In this document: positions 1 through 12,217 of the stretch, in pieces
How positions within the stretch are numbered: the first letter of the stretch is position 1
Layout: each line of letters opens with the position of its first letter
NCBI GenBank assembly: GCA_025403435.1
Contig: CM046341.1
Span: 10,873,219 to 10,937,218, forward strand
Length of the DNA stretch: 64,000 bases
DNA from: Artocarpus heterophyllus
Taxonomy: Eukaryota > Streptophyta > Magnoliopsida > Rosales > Moraceae
Reading direction: 5' to 3'
Translations under genes and position numbers: made by a program
The notes under the pieces: generated by a model
What the model was told of the DNA's origin: nothing
The model's database searches: none
Seen by the model: only the letters and a program-made list of their open reading frames with translations

Positions 1-2640
1 CGGTAAGAAATGCTATGCAAACTTGGAAAATGACACTGTTAAAAACTATGTCATTACCGGGTCTAGGTACTAAAAAAGTCAAGTATAGATTTTTATTAAG
101 CCTAGAATAAATTTAAAGACTCAACACAGTCAAAATCGGTACGTGATTAAACTTATATAAATATCGGTTCATGTTGTGCTTGGCGCGCCACTGCATTTGA
201 AAAATAGAAGGAGACTTATCAGATATTAAGACCTCCTGTCAATTAAGTTAGTCATTAGTGACTAAATAAGGATTTATCTGTTTAGTGAGAAGCTTGTAAG
301 AAAGAACAAGGTACAAATAGTAACCCTTGAATCATGTTTCACATGATAATGATTGTCCTTGTTGCTTATTTGAGTCACAAAACCCACCCACCATATGAGA
401 GAGAATGGCACCACAATTAACGAGAACTAAGCCAATTTTTAATTCATCTAAGTCACTTAGAAGCTTAATTAATCATGAGTTCGATGGAGCAATTAGACGA
501 CCCTCAAAGACCCCACTTTTGTCTCTTTTCTTTTCCCATGTTGCCTCCCAAAACCAAAGACCGTCAAAGGAATTCCTAAAGAATTTTTGTTCACCATTTT
601 CTCCTAAATCACCTCCATTCCCGTGGGGTTTAACAAATCACCAAAGGAAAGAATGAACATGAGAGATGTCACTGGGGAGCTACAACATATAAAAAATGCT
701 TACATGAGCTTTGAGATAAACGGACAAAGAAGAAGAGCCAACTAAAATATATCAGGTATTGTCACGTATTTTTCCTTACTTTTACTTACAAGTTTCCTTC
801 CCTAATTTTCCTGCATGTCTCATGAGATCTATGTGGAAACCGTTGATCCATTCCTGTGGAGTTTAATGAATTGTTGCATATATCTTATAGTTTAACTCAT
901 GAGTCTACTTCTCACTAGTTGATCAGCTACAGGGGTCACAAGAATAATACTGTAAGACAACTCTCCTTTATGCTTTCACACCAATATTGAAAATAGGGAC
1001 AAAAATTGGTTGCAATGAATTGCTCGGAAAAGTGAAGAAATATTATTTACATTCACATGCAAATGTTATTTTTGTTTCCCCGATTAAATAATTTACCCTG
1101 ACATACACGTTTAGCTTGAATATTTCTCTAACAATTAAAGTGGTTAATTTTTCTTATAACAGTTGCCAATTAACTTCAATACAATTAGGACTTGGGTGGC
1201 AAAGATCTGCCAAAACTTGCAACGAGAGTAGGCCAGAAAAGTGGAAAGTTGTCACCGCAAAGAGAAAAGGGCATAAATAAATAATTTCTCCCAACACTTT
1301 CGGTGCTATTAAATATGTGGCTCAACACTCTATGAAGTTAATGCTATACCTTTAGACTTTTGTGTCATAAAAAATTGTAAAATAATAAGGAAAATCTCAT
1401 CATGTGGTAATTTTGATTCTGCAATGGTTTGATATATAGGTTAAAGTATCTTCTCACATTTACACATCTAGTTTAAGATGATAATCTTTAATTCTTTTTT
1501 GAAGGGGTGATAATCATTCAGCAATTGTGATGGGGAATGCAACTTTGCTTTACAAGTAGAGCAAGGTGCTTTAGCCATCAAATAACGGTCTAATGTGTGA
1601 CTATTTACATTAAAAATTTACAACGTGCATTCCAAAACTGTTTACAGTCTCAAATCAATCTGTTAAAAAATTAATTCGATAGCTAAAACATGTCTTACCA
1701 CTAGAGCAAAAATGCCTTTTTTATTGTTGGAAGGTAGAAAGAAGTCGTAAAATCCAAGTGTGATTTTTATATTATGTATGGCCGTGCCTAAGGGCATATC
1801 GGTTGAAGTAGATTCTTCTTTTTGATCAAGCCCTCAATTATCTATTTCTGTTTTTAGAGAATTCATGTGCTTGGGAGTCCCTAATGACTAATGATTAAAT
1901 AAATCAAGATTTTACCATGACTGCAATTTTAGAGATATGCGAAAGCGAAAAACTATCATAGATTGACGACCTTATCGTTTGGAAGTCAATGATCAATGTA
2001 ATGAATGAGAAAAAACATCACTTGGTGTTTTTTTTTTTTGTTGGAATTTTCTTGTGCACGGAAAGTGAGAGGAAATAGCGAGGAAGTTGAGGGAGCGAAG
2101 CAAATGCTTTTTAAAAAAGTCCGTGAAATGCAATTTCCACTCTTTTTTCTTTGATCGAAATCATACAATATTCTTTATTCAAATACCGTTTCACATTTGG
2201 CAAAACTAAGAAGCTTAATTAGTTCAGTTAAATGGCGACCCTAAAACCCGCCCAACTTGAACCGATATTCGGTATTAGCTACTCGCAACATTACAACTAA
2301 ACCTTCGAAGATGAGAATAAGGTAGCCGAGAAACAAACGACTAAATAAACGAAAAGCTAACAACATAGACCTGTATTTACTAGGGTTATCCATCTCCTAC
2401 TGTACTATTAACCCCTATTTGGCAAAAGTAGTTCCCACCACTTTTTCAGTTATAAACAGTATAAAGCTCTCACATGCTATAACAACAATAAAAAAATCAC
2501 TACAGTGTAACCAATCTTTTCTCTTAAGTGAGGAAATTGACGGTAAAGCCATCATTTACTGTGTAGCAATTCAATTCCTTAATTGAAAATGACAATTTTT
2601 TTTTTAAACGCAAAACATTCTAACCCAAAAACCCGCCATT
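1..2640. other. AT-rich intergenic region, no supported gene
   Basis: No stretch here has the length, codon pattern or splice context of a real exon. The longest ATG-started frame (405-656, 83 codons) has no recognisable domain and lies in low-complexity DNA, so I do not call it. A short dispersed repeat occurs at about 2412-2520 and is listed separately. The rest is simple AT-rich DNA. Confidence 0.6.
2412..2520. repeat. Dispersed MITE-like repeat (GAGCTTTATACTGTAG family), copy 1
   Basis: Contains the phrases 'cagttataaacagt', 'aaagctctcacatgct' and 'actacagtgtaacc'. The same phrases recur in the same order at about 23011-23170, both copies beginning with 'tatttggc'. More diverged relatives sit at 15.84-15.95, 16.27-16.43, 54.14-54.29 and 57.59-57.67 kb. 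Length near 110 bp and dispersion between genes fit a non-autonomous DNA transposon. The exact termini are not resolved. Confidence 0.45.
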
Positions 2641-2827
2641 TCCTCAAATTGACCGAACAAATTCAAGGTAGAAGGCCAGTATCTTGGCTTCCCAAAAAAG
2701 CTCAAAACAAACATCAGAGTAACCAGAAAGGAAAATGGTAAAAACCTGCTTGGTTATGCTTCCACGTCCAGCCTTGAGCAGCCTGCTGCTACTGAAAGGC
2801 ACAATACATTTTAACCCTTTGGAAGAG

Positions 2828-2880
2828 AAGAAGAAGAAGGAGGAGGAGGAGGAGGAGGAGGAGGAGAGGAGGAGAAGAAG
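2828..2880. repeat. GAA/GGA microsatellite
   Basis: A purine-rich run of GAA units passes into about a dozen GGA-type units on the plus strand. It lies among the 3' remnants of the FCA-like pseudogene. It creates long poly-Ser and poly-Leu reading frames on the minus strand that are not genes. Confidence 0.85.
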
Positions 2881-5800
2881 GCACATTAAATATTTGTAAA
2901 TCCCTTGGAAGTGTGAAAGCATCACTTACCGAGCTGGTCAACCCTTGTAATTGTGTGTAGCCTGAAGTTAAGAAGAAAGATCCAATTACCAAATGAAGTC
3001 AGAAATCCTGATCACTAAATTGCAGAGTGCTATTAAAGGAACTATTATTTGAAAATAAATTTACAATAAAATATCCTTTTTTTTACCTGAATATTTTGAT
3101 GGCCTAAGATTCCAGAAGCCTGGTACTGGAATATTAAGCATGAAGTCAGCGATGAGTACTGACAACTGAACTTCCAGACATTCAAAAGAAGACACAGAGA
3201 GAGAGAGAGATCCAACAGTCGAAGATAAAGAGGGCTGTTGAAACTGCTGTTCAGCCTGCATTTGGAACTGAGATTGAAGCTGAATTTGTGGTGTTTGTGA
3301 AACTTGTTGGACGGTTGGACATTTCGGTAGTGACTGGGATTGATACTGCAACGTTGTTGCCTTCTGCTGCTGCTGCTGTTGCTGTTGCTATTGCTGTTGC
3401 TCAAACAATATCAATTCTTCTGGTTTCTCCCACTACCCGTTTTGTCACAGACTTGCATAAACCAATGATAAAAGCCCAAAAAGAGGCAAAATGTGGGAGT
3501 TTCTCACCTTGCTCTCACCAGTTATGCCATTGTAATAGTATTTGTATCCATCTGGAGAGATGTGTTCTGTCCAAGGGCATTTTACAGGAACAGCAGTGGC
3601 AGCAGATGAGGATGAAGGCACATCTGCAGATGCTGTAGCGGCAGGTAAGCTGGCGACAGCCTGAGCAGCAGTCCCACCCCACCGAGACCATAATAACAAA
3701 TAGAATGAAATGTTTCAGCACTAATCCTCCTTTGATACAACGACTCTTCAGAAAGAAAATATCAAACTTACACCTTTGACTAAAGGTTTACCCAGTGAAA
3801 AGATACCAAAAATTATTAATGCTCCATGCACATGTTGAAGCTAATCTTTGAAAGATAAGGCACATTTACATAACCTAAATGAATGTTTATTTCAGAATTT
3901 TCTTCCAAGCTCATAGCAAAGAAGTAGGTGAAGGGTTTTGTATTAAAATTGCACATGTGTTCTAGCAGTTGCCTAGAAAAATACCATGTGTTCTTCAGAG
4001 GAAGCTTTCATGTAAGAAATAAATAAACGGACGGCATTGAAACCTAAATATACTGGGGTTTTGTAAATGTAATGAAAGACAAAACAAAGAGACAGAGGAA
4101 GATGATGAAGCACAGGGGAACTACAGATGAAAAGTGTCTAAGTAGACGGGTAGTGGGAGAGAGCTATTGCCCGCGACAGATGCGCACGAATTTAAGACAG
4201 CAAGGCATGAAGACATTTACGTCATACCTAGCAATTGAAACTCAATAATGCAGAAGTCTATGTTTTCTTCTACAATTATCCTCTAAAGAAAAATTGTTTG
4301 AGGAATTCAAAATAAATCTGTTTCTGCATTCAAGCCTATGAGATAATGCCTGCAATTTTATCATATAGTCCAAACCGAAAATACCTGCTGCTGTTTCGTA
4401 TCCTGGGAACCCTGCTGCAAGACTCTACACTGATTTGATGGTTGCATCAGCTGTAACTGTTGTTGCAGCTGGGAGAATATCTGCCGAGATGACTGAGAAA
4501 GCTTGCCTGAAGAGCTTGCTTCTGTTGCGACAGCATCTGAGCTAACTGAGAAGGTGATGGCTGAAGAGGCTGGAGTTGTTGTTGCTGCTGGACAGGAGCA
4601 ACAGGAAGGGGTCGTAAGTTGATGTTTGGAGGGGATTGAAGTGTTGTGGCAGAGGCCATGCTATTCTGGACCTGAGGCTGAGAAATGGGTAGTTGTCCGT
4701 TAGAAACAAGTAACTGCTGTGACTGTAGTGGTTGACTAATGGCTGTTTGACCCGAAGCATAAGGAAGCTGTGTCTGGCCAAGCTGCTGTAGAGATGCAAG
4801 AGGAGGGGGTTGTGCCTGTGAATAAGACGCCGGAGTTTGAGGATGCAGTTGAAGGGAAGGTGGTAATTGTTGAGGTGAATGAATAGGCTTCTGTAATGGA
4901 GATAATTGTTAACCAACTGGAGCTATTTGCGGCATAGGCTGGCTAGAACTCTGTAATAGATCCATAATGAGACCATTTAGTTTTATAGTACAAAAGATAA
5001 AAGAAGAGAAAGCATCAAGAACACCATAGAAAACCTATTGCAATGTTGAAGATGATAACACCAACAGTAGGGCACTATCTACAGGCCCACCATGGCCACC
5101 CTACAGATTTTAAAGCAAGATAAGCAAACATGACTTTGCTATAAAAACTCCTAGCAACTCTTGTGTGTGTGTTTATAATGCAGCAAGAAATGGCCCTAGA
5201 GATTCAATCTGATTAGCTCTCTCAACAAGAAGAAAAAGCATATCCTATTTTTGTTGCCAACATGAGCTAACATGCATACGCTAACATTCCCCAAGCAAAA
5301 ACTAGTTTGGAACCAGAGAAGACAGCATTAAAGTTGCATTTAGTGAGAGATTGAGAAAATGAAGTACTAGAGATCATGATATTATCCTCAACTTTAGCGT
5401 ATAAATAAAAATTAAATTAAAAAAAGTCGTTTCCTCTAGCATCAGTACAGTAGAGAGAACCCAAAATCTACTGGCTGAGTACCTTATGCTCTTTTGGTCT
5501 ATTAGGGACAACCTTTTTTCTATTTTTTTTCTAATTTAATTAAACAATCCCCATAAGACCCAATAAGAGGAGAAATACTAGTAGAGAACCACATTGAATG
5601 TGCTTTAGGCGGATGGGCAGACCTTCACAAAAAATTTTAGTACATGAATATATTATAAATAGAAAGTTGTGTAAAGGACCATGCTTACCAAATTAACAGG
5701 TAACGTCACATCACCAGACCTGGGATGAAACTGGCCTCGAAACCCATGAATATTAGCGGTAGCCGTTGGACCCAAGTTTGGCGGACTCATTGGACGCCAA

Positions 5801-6117
5801 GCATTAGGAGGAATTCTATCCCTCATGGGCTCACCAAAATAAGGTGTTGCTCTGATAAAATTGAGCAAGAAAACATGAAGAAGACAATACAGGTAACCAA
5901 CTAAGAAGAAAAATTAACAAGTAATCTCAAGAATTTGTGAGGGGCAGAAATTTAATTGCCTGGGCCCTGGTCCTTGAAACCGAGGACCAAAATGGGTCCT
6001 ACCACCAGTTATTTAGCATCATTATTCAAGAAAAATAAGAATTGGACAAGTATAATGCTCGAATACTAACAATAGAAATCCTTTGTCACACTCAAGCAGA
6101 TAAAAATTATTTCCAAA

Positions 6118-6274
6118 GGCGTCATTTGTTTTTGTTTTTAAAATTTTTAAAAATATTTATATTTTTTTTTTTTTATATAAAAATTTTAAAAATACTTTTA
6201 ACGTAATTTTTTTAAAAAAATTATTTTTTAAAATAAAAATATTTTTATATATTTTAAAAATAATACTAAACAGC
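6118..6274. repeat. MITE-like element, family B, copy 1
   Basis: A 157-bp AT-rich block running from 'ggcgtcatttgtttttg' to 'aataatactaaacagc'. A block of nearly the same length and sequence lies at 17723-17878. The ends form an imperfect inverted repeat of the GGCTGTTTGG type that is common in plant MITEs. This copy sits in an intron of the FCA-like pseudogene. Confidence 0.55.
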
Positions 6275-7023
6275 TGGACAGCCGGTTAAAGGAATAAAAA
6301 GGGGGAAGGAGGAGGGAAAATAATGGGACCTTGAATCTCCGGGCCTGGGCCTGGGCCTTTTACGGTCAGCAAACCCGACAGTTAATGGTTGATCACAACC
6401 CTGAGCCGCACCCTAAAAAATAATAATAATAATAATAATAAAACTTTCGGTGATGCATCGAGAAGAGGACAAAGATGAAAGCTTTTTTTAAGAAACATTT
6501 AACACCCACTCTCATTGTGTAGCATCCATTAAGGGCGTTTATTGCTGCTAATGCCATCTCCCGGTGAGAGTGCTTAACAAATCCACATCCTTCAAGGTAA
6601 ATTAATAAATACATTTTTCATAAAGAAAGAACATAAGAAGATGAGGCCATAAGCTGCAAGAACAATAAGCCAGCAATATAAATAAATGAATAAGACGGAA
6701 ATAAATAAAATAAAATAATCAGGTTGGAGCAGTCTTGCTACGTTAAATTCATCAAGCATGTATCGCGACATAATTGGTGCGTCCGAGCAATGATGTAAAC
6801 TAAATCTTGCTTTTTCTGAATCACATGCATACTTGTAGTAGAGAATACTATTTCCTTTTTCAGCCTATATATGATATTACAGGGGAAAATGGAGGAGGAA
6901 GACTGCCGACTCGGAGCAGAAGAACCAGAGATTGGGAATGGGGCCCACACCCACTGTTTAAGTTAATAAAACAAACATCCCATTGGGTTTTTTTTTTTGG
7001 GGGAAAAAAAATAGAGATTTAAG

Positions 7024-7141
7024 GCCTATTTGGTTTGAGTATTTGAATAGAGTATTTGAATAAAGATTTAAATTTTTGTGAGATAAAATACTGTAGCAAA
7101 ATAATTCAAATCGTGATTCGAGTATCGAAACAAACGGACCC
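7024..7141. mobile_element. 118-bp MITE, family A, copy 1
   Basis: The block has imperfect inverted ends ('ggcctatttgg' and 'caaacggaccc'). It is flanked by TTAAG on both sides (7019-7023 and 7142-7146), which reads as a 5-bp target-site duplication. The reverse complement of 50259-50376 is a second copy of identical length with its own TTTAG duplication. Internal phrases shared by both copies include 'gagtatttgaat', 'aagatttaaattttt' and 'aaaatactgta'. It encodes no protein. Confidence 0.75.
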
Positions 7142-7316
7142 TTAAGAATTAAGAGAAGTGTTTCTTTTTGTTCCAATCACCAAACCAAAACCCGTTTAGT
7201 GAATATTTACTTTATATTCTTTTGGCTACAAAATGCTATAATCCCAAAATGCATAGTTAGATATACGAAATGAGGAATGGAACGACTAAAGCGATAGCTC
7301 TTCATAAGAGAATCTT

Positions 7317-7771
7317 TGATTCAGTTCTATGGCCCACGTAATTAGTTAAAAGCCTATAAAATTTATTAAATTTATTATTATTTATTTAGTATAATAATTA
7401 TTTAAATACTAAAATTATTATTTAAATATTAAAATTTTATTGGCTATAAAGAGTTACAACTCTTATTAAAACATATGTCCACATCTAAAAAGATATATGT
7501 TTTAATGGAAATGCATCTATTAAGGGTTTATAGATAAAAGTTAGTCATTTCTTCATCAAATCAATTGTATTTTTCTCTCCATTAGAAAAATACGTTAAAA
7601 GAAATAACTGTAGGTTTAGAGAGAAAAACTGGGTTCTTCTTCTTTGAAAAACTTTATGTTCAAAAGGTTCTTTGCAAATTAAATACATAAATCAAGGTAC
7701 ACTTTAAATCTTCTTCTGTGAAAATTATTGAATTCTAAGGTTACTGTAAATTATAGAAATTAAAGTTTACA
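7317..7771 (+). repeat. 5' LTR of copia-1
   Basis: It aligns along its length with 12604-13070 and ends in the same 'AAGTTTACA'. The left edge (TG at 7317) is set by alignment to the clearer right LTR and could be off by a few bases. Confidence 0.8.
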
Positions 7772-8672
7772 TGTGATATCCAGAGCATCTAGGTTTTTAA
7801 ACTCATGATTTTCCTTTAAAGTTATATTACAGATTATATATGAATTCCAAAATTTTTATGGCTAATTAATGGTATTATTTATAGTCTCTACTGCAATTAG
7901 GGTATTTTAAATTACTGTTATTGAATTTTGGGATTTTTGTTTTTGTGTGTAATGACTCTTATAAAATTAGGGTTACAAATGTTTTTGACGATTACCTATA
8001 TACTAACTTTGATTATTAATACATATTATATATACACTTCAAAGTCAGTTCATAAAGGATTCGTTTATGTAGATGAAATAAGAAACTTTTACTTTTCCGT
8101 TTCTTTGAATCATTGCCTGTGCATGTTTGTGTGTGTGTGTATACATTAAGTCAAAATTCAAACGTGACTTTGCAAGAAACTTGCGTTTGTTGCTTCTGCT
8201 TTACAATTTCATGTATTCACATACAAAACATATATATATATACATATAGATATATATATGTTAGAATTCTTGCGACGAAAAGCAGTAGGAAAAAAAAATC
8301 TCTTTGCAGTGTAATAGATGGCCTTTTATAATAAAGGCTTTGCAAGATCATCGCGTTTGTCTTTGAAAAAGCATCAATCTAAGGGGTCAATGATCGGGTG
8401 TATTTATGGGCAATATTTATCTGAAAGTCATGACCTGTATAAATAGTTTACACATTTAGAGCATTACAGTTTTGTTTCAGTTTTGTTTTGATGCAACTTT
8501 GTTATGATATATACATACAACAGTATTTGTATTATGATCATTTGCATTATGAAACGAGAAAAACCTATTGTTTCTAGTTTTAAAACTACATTATTGTAGT
8601 TTGTTAGTCACCAAAGTGGCCAAGTTTTAAAATTAGTAATTTTTAAATTGAGAAACAAAAGCTCAATTACTC

Positions 8673-11600
8673 ATGAAACCCCATTCCATTCATCTCGTGA
8701 ATCAAGACGCTGAAAAGAGCACTAACAAGAAACCTAGAAAGAACAAGAAGAAAATGTTCAAGAAGGAGTTGCATAACCTAAACGAGTCAGCTCAAATCCT
8801 CAAGAAAAAACGCAATGTTAACTGCTATTTTTTTAACAAATTTAGGCACTTAAAGAAAGACTGTCAGAAACATAAGGTTTGGTTTGAAAAGAAAGGTAAG
8901 CTTTCTGCTTTAGTTTGTTTCGAATCAAATTTAACTAAAGTTCCTTATAATACGTGGTGGATTGATTCAGGTTCAATTACTCATATTTCTAATATGATGT
9001 AGGGATTCCTTACGATCCAACCCATGAAGCAAATGAAAGTTTAATTTACATGAGGAATCGAGATAAAGCTCCAGTGGAAGAAATTGGCACTTATCACTTA
9101 ATATTAAATACTAGACATTATCTTGATTTATACTAAACTCTTTATGTACATACTTTTTCTCGCAATTTAGTTTCTTTATCAAAACTTGATGTAGCAGGTT
9201 TTTATTGTAAGTTTGGATTTGGATCTTTCAATTTATATAAAAATAATAGTTTTATTGGTTCTAGAATCCTTTATGATGATTTATATAAGTTAAAGCTTGA
9301 TAATTTTTTTTGCTAAAACTTTGTTAACCATGCATTGGTGTATTGGAACTAAATGGAGTTTAGTTGATGAAAGTTCTGCTTACTTATGGCATAAACGCTT
9401 GAGTCACGTGTCCAAGGAAAGAATAGAGAGATTAGTAAAGAATAGAATTCTTTCGAATTTAGATTTTACTTATCTCAATGTGTGTATTGATTACATTAAA
9501 GGAAAACAAACAAACACACTAAGAAAGGAGCTACAAAAACTATACAACTTTTTGAACTCATACATACTGACATATGTGGACTTTTGATACTCCATCCTTT
9601 GGTGGAGAAAAGTATTTTATCACTTTTATCGATGATTTTTCAAGTTATGGTTATCTTTATTTATTACATGAAAAATCTCAATCTGTTAAAGCCCTTGAGG
9701 TATTTATTAATGAGGTTGAGAGGCAATTAGATAAAAAGGTGAAAATTGTAAGGTCAGATAGAGGTGGTAAATACTATGAAAAGTATGACAAGTCAGAACA
9801 ATGTCCAGGTCTATTTGCTAAATTCTTGGAAAAGCAAGGCATATGTACGCAAAACACTATGCCAAGTACATCATAATAAAATGATGTAGCAGAAAGGCGT
9901 AATTGTACATTAATGGATATGATTAAGAGCATGTAAGTTATTCATCTTTACTTTTATCTTTGTGGATGCATGCATTAAAGACCACTATGTATATACTAAA
10001 TAGGGTTCTCCTTTTGAGATGTGGACGAGAAAGAAACCTAGTTTAAGACACTTGCATGTTTGGGGTGGAATTTCTTTATTAGAGGGACATGTAACTCCCC
10101 ACCCTACGAGCCTCAGTGCATACGTGTATGCAATGCACGAGGCCTCTCCCTCTGTCTCACCTCTAATAAGGTATGGATTGGGCTTTTTATCCGACGGAAG
10201 TGAAAATCTACAATACACATGAAAAGAAATTGGATTTTAAGACGACTAATGGTTATTTCATTGGTTATTCTAAAAAATCCAAAAGGTATAAATTTTATTG
10301 TCCTATCCATAGGACGAGAATAGTAGAATCCAAAAATGCTCGGTTCATCGAGAATGATGAAATTAGTAGAAGTGGAGAACCATATAATGTGGTCATTGAA
10401 AAAGTTAGGTAGAAGTAATTCTACCTGTAACTTCAAAGATTGTTCCTAACATTGTTGTATAGCCTAACAATGTTCAAAAACAACAAGTGAATGACCAACC
10501 ACTTCACAATGAAGTTGTATTCGAAGAACCTATAGTAGATGAACTACAAGCAACAGTATTAAGAAGATCTCAAAGAGAAAGACGATCTGTTGTTCCTAAT
10601 GATTATGTAGTTTATCTACAAGAGTCAAAAATTGACTTGAAAATCGATAATGATCTGATTTCAGATCCAGTTTCATTTTTACAAGCCATGGAAAGTATTG
10701 ATTTTGACAAGTGGCTCAATGCTATGAAAGATGAGTTAAAATCGATGGGTCAAAATCAAGTTTGGGACCTTGTTGAGTGGCCTAAAGGTTGCAAGAGAGT
10801 CGGGTGTAAATGGGTCTTTAAGACCAAGCGCAATTTTAAAGGCAATATTGAACGATACAAGGCTAGACTTGTTGTCAAAGGTTTTACTAAAAAAAAAAAG
10901 TGTTGACTACAGAGAGACTTTTTCACCGGTCTCTAAGAAAGATTCACTCAGAATTATTATAGTATTAGTGGCTCATTTTGAATTAGAGTTACACTAAATG
11001 GATGTGAAAATCACCTTTCTCAATAGAACTTTAGAGGAAGAAGTCGATATGGACCGACCCAAAGGCTTTTCAAGTAAAGGAAAAGAACACATGGTGTGTA
11101 AATTAAATAAGTTAATATACGGACTTAAACAAGCTTCTCAACAATGGTATTTTAAATGTAACAATATCATTACCTCTTTTGGATTTAAGAAGTACACTAT
11201 TGATCAGTGTATATATATGAAGGTCAGTGGGAGTCCTACATGTTCATGGTATTTTACTTGTTGCTAACAATTTTGGTTTACTACATGAAACTAAGAAATT
11301 CATCTCAAAAAACTTTGAAGTAAAAGACATGGGTGAGGCAACTTATATGATAGGAATTGAAATATTCCATGATAGATTACAAGGATTGTTGGAGTTGTCT
11401 CAAAAATGCTATATTAACAAAGTTTTAGAAAAATTTAAGATGGACAAATGCTCAACAAGTATAGTTCTAATTCGCAAGGAGAAAAATTTAGTCATATGCA
11501 ATGTCCAAAGAATGAATTGGAATGAGCGCAAATGAAAAACATTTCTTATGCATCCGTTGATGGTAGCTTGTGCTATGCTCAAACTTGCACCAGACCCGAC

Positions 11601-12217
11601 ATTAGTTTTGCTGTTGAGATGTTGGGAAGATATCAAAGTAATCCAAGAATAGATCGTTGGAAAGCTGTAAAGAAGGTTCTCAGGTATTTGCAAGGAACAA
11701 AGGACCATATGCTTACTTATAGAAGATGTGATCATCTTGAAGTGATCAATTACTCAAATTCAGACTTCGTCGGATGTGCTGACACTAAAAAATCTATATT
11801 CGGTTATATGTTTCTTTTGGCCGGAGGAGGAATTTCATGGAAGAGTGTGAAGTAGTTCGTCATTACTGCATCTATTATGGAGGCCAAGTTTGTGGCATGT
11901 TTTGAGGCCACAAGTCATGGTTTATGCTTGTAGAATTTTATTTCGGGACTTGGAGTTGTCGACAATATAGCCAGGCCGCTGAAAATTTATTGTGATAATG
12001 CCGCAGCAGTCTTCTTTGCCAAGAATGACAAGTATTTTGATGGTGCGAAATGTATGGATATTAAATACTTAGTCGTTAAGCAAGAAGTTTGGGAATGTAA
12101 AGTGTCAATTGAACAAATTAGTATCAATCTTATGATTGCAGATCCTTTACCAAAAGGATTACCACCTAAAACATTTATTGAACATGTTGAACATACGGGT
12201 GTTATCAAACGTCATTA
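8673..12217 (+). pseudogene. Decayed gag-pol of copia-1
   Basis: Pieces occur in several frames separated by stops and shifts. At 8673-9002 lies a basic stretch with a damaged zinc knuckle (second Cys replaced by Phe) and a protease motif 'WWIDSGS'. At 9297-9876 is the integrase zinc finger and catalytic core ('FIDDFSSYGYLYL', 'VRSDRGG'). At 10173-10412 is the integrase C-terminal part. At 10487-11535 is reverse transcriptase ('GCKWVFKTK', 'LIYGLKQAS'), where the expected YVDD box is unrecognisable. At 11532-11855 is RNase H ('TRPDISFAVEML'). The gag portion upstream of the zinc knuckle is essentially missing: 7772-8672 has no gag-like frame. It cannot encode a working polyprotein. Confidence 0.88.
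10074..10171. mobile_element. 98-bp foldback insertion inside the copia-1 integrase
   Basis: Integrase-like coding breaks off after 'HLHVWG' and resumes near 10185 with 'EVKIYN'. Between them lies a block whose ends are 12-bp inverted repeats with one mismatch: 'ctttattagagg' at 10074-10085 and 'cctctaataagg' at 10160-10171. Further inverted arms inside ('gcctcagtgca' against 'tgcacgaggc') flank an almost palindromic centre, 'gcatacgtgtatgc'. The block is more GC-rich than the element around it. No clear target duplication is visible. A small foldback or MITE insertion fits best. Confidence 0.6.

Larger units (their letters stand above)
2739..6589 (-). pseudogene. FCA: FCA-like flowering-time gene, 5'-truncated pseudogene
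   Basis: FCA is a nuclear RNA-binding protein that promotes flowering by RNA-mediated repression of FLC. It has two RRMs, a Q-rich region and a C-terminal WW domain. Seen here on the minus strand: the end of RRM2 (6510-6589, 'GCGFVKHS', and 6330-6400, 'GCDQPLTVGFADRKRP'), a Pro/Gly block (5960-5998), a block ending 'GDVTLPVNL' (5689-5851), a Q-rich exon (4385-4950), the WW-domain exon (about 3508-3684, 'PWTEHISPDGYKYYYNG') and its continuation starting 'WEKPEE' (from 3432 down). Splice phases of adjacent blocks agree. RRM1 and the N-terminus are absent upstream. Defects: in-frame TAA at 4909-4911, a 2-bp insertion near 4492-4499 that shifts the frame, and an in-frame TAG at 3388-3390 in the poly-Q tract. 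The WW exon also appears to lack a proper AG acceptor. Homology to FCA is strong; the pseudogene status follows from the several independent lesions. Confidence 0.85.

Noticed and set aside
405..656. 83-codon frame with an ATG
   Set aside because: No domain, no homologue known to me, low complexity, and no supporting splice or promoter features.
2644..2992. Overlapping minus-strand frames rich in Ser or Leu
   Set aside because: They are translations of a GAA/GGA microsatellite.
9985..10436. Overlapping frames on both strands around 10.1 kb
   Set aside because: They arise from the palindromic insertion and the opposite strand of integrase coding.
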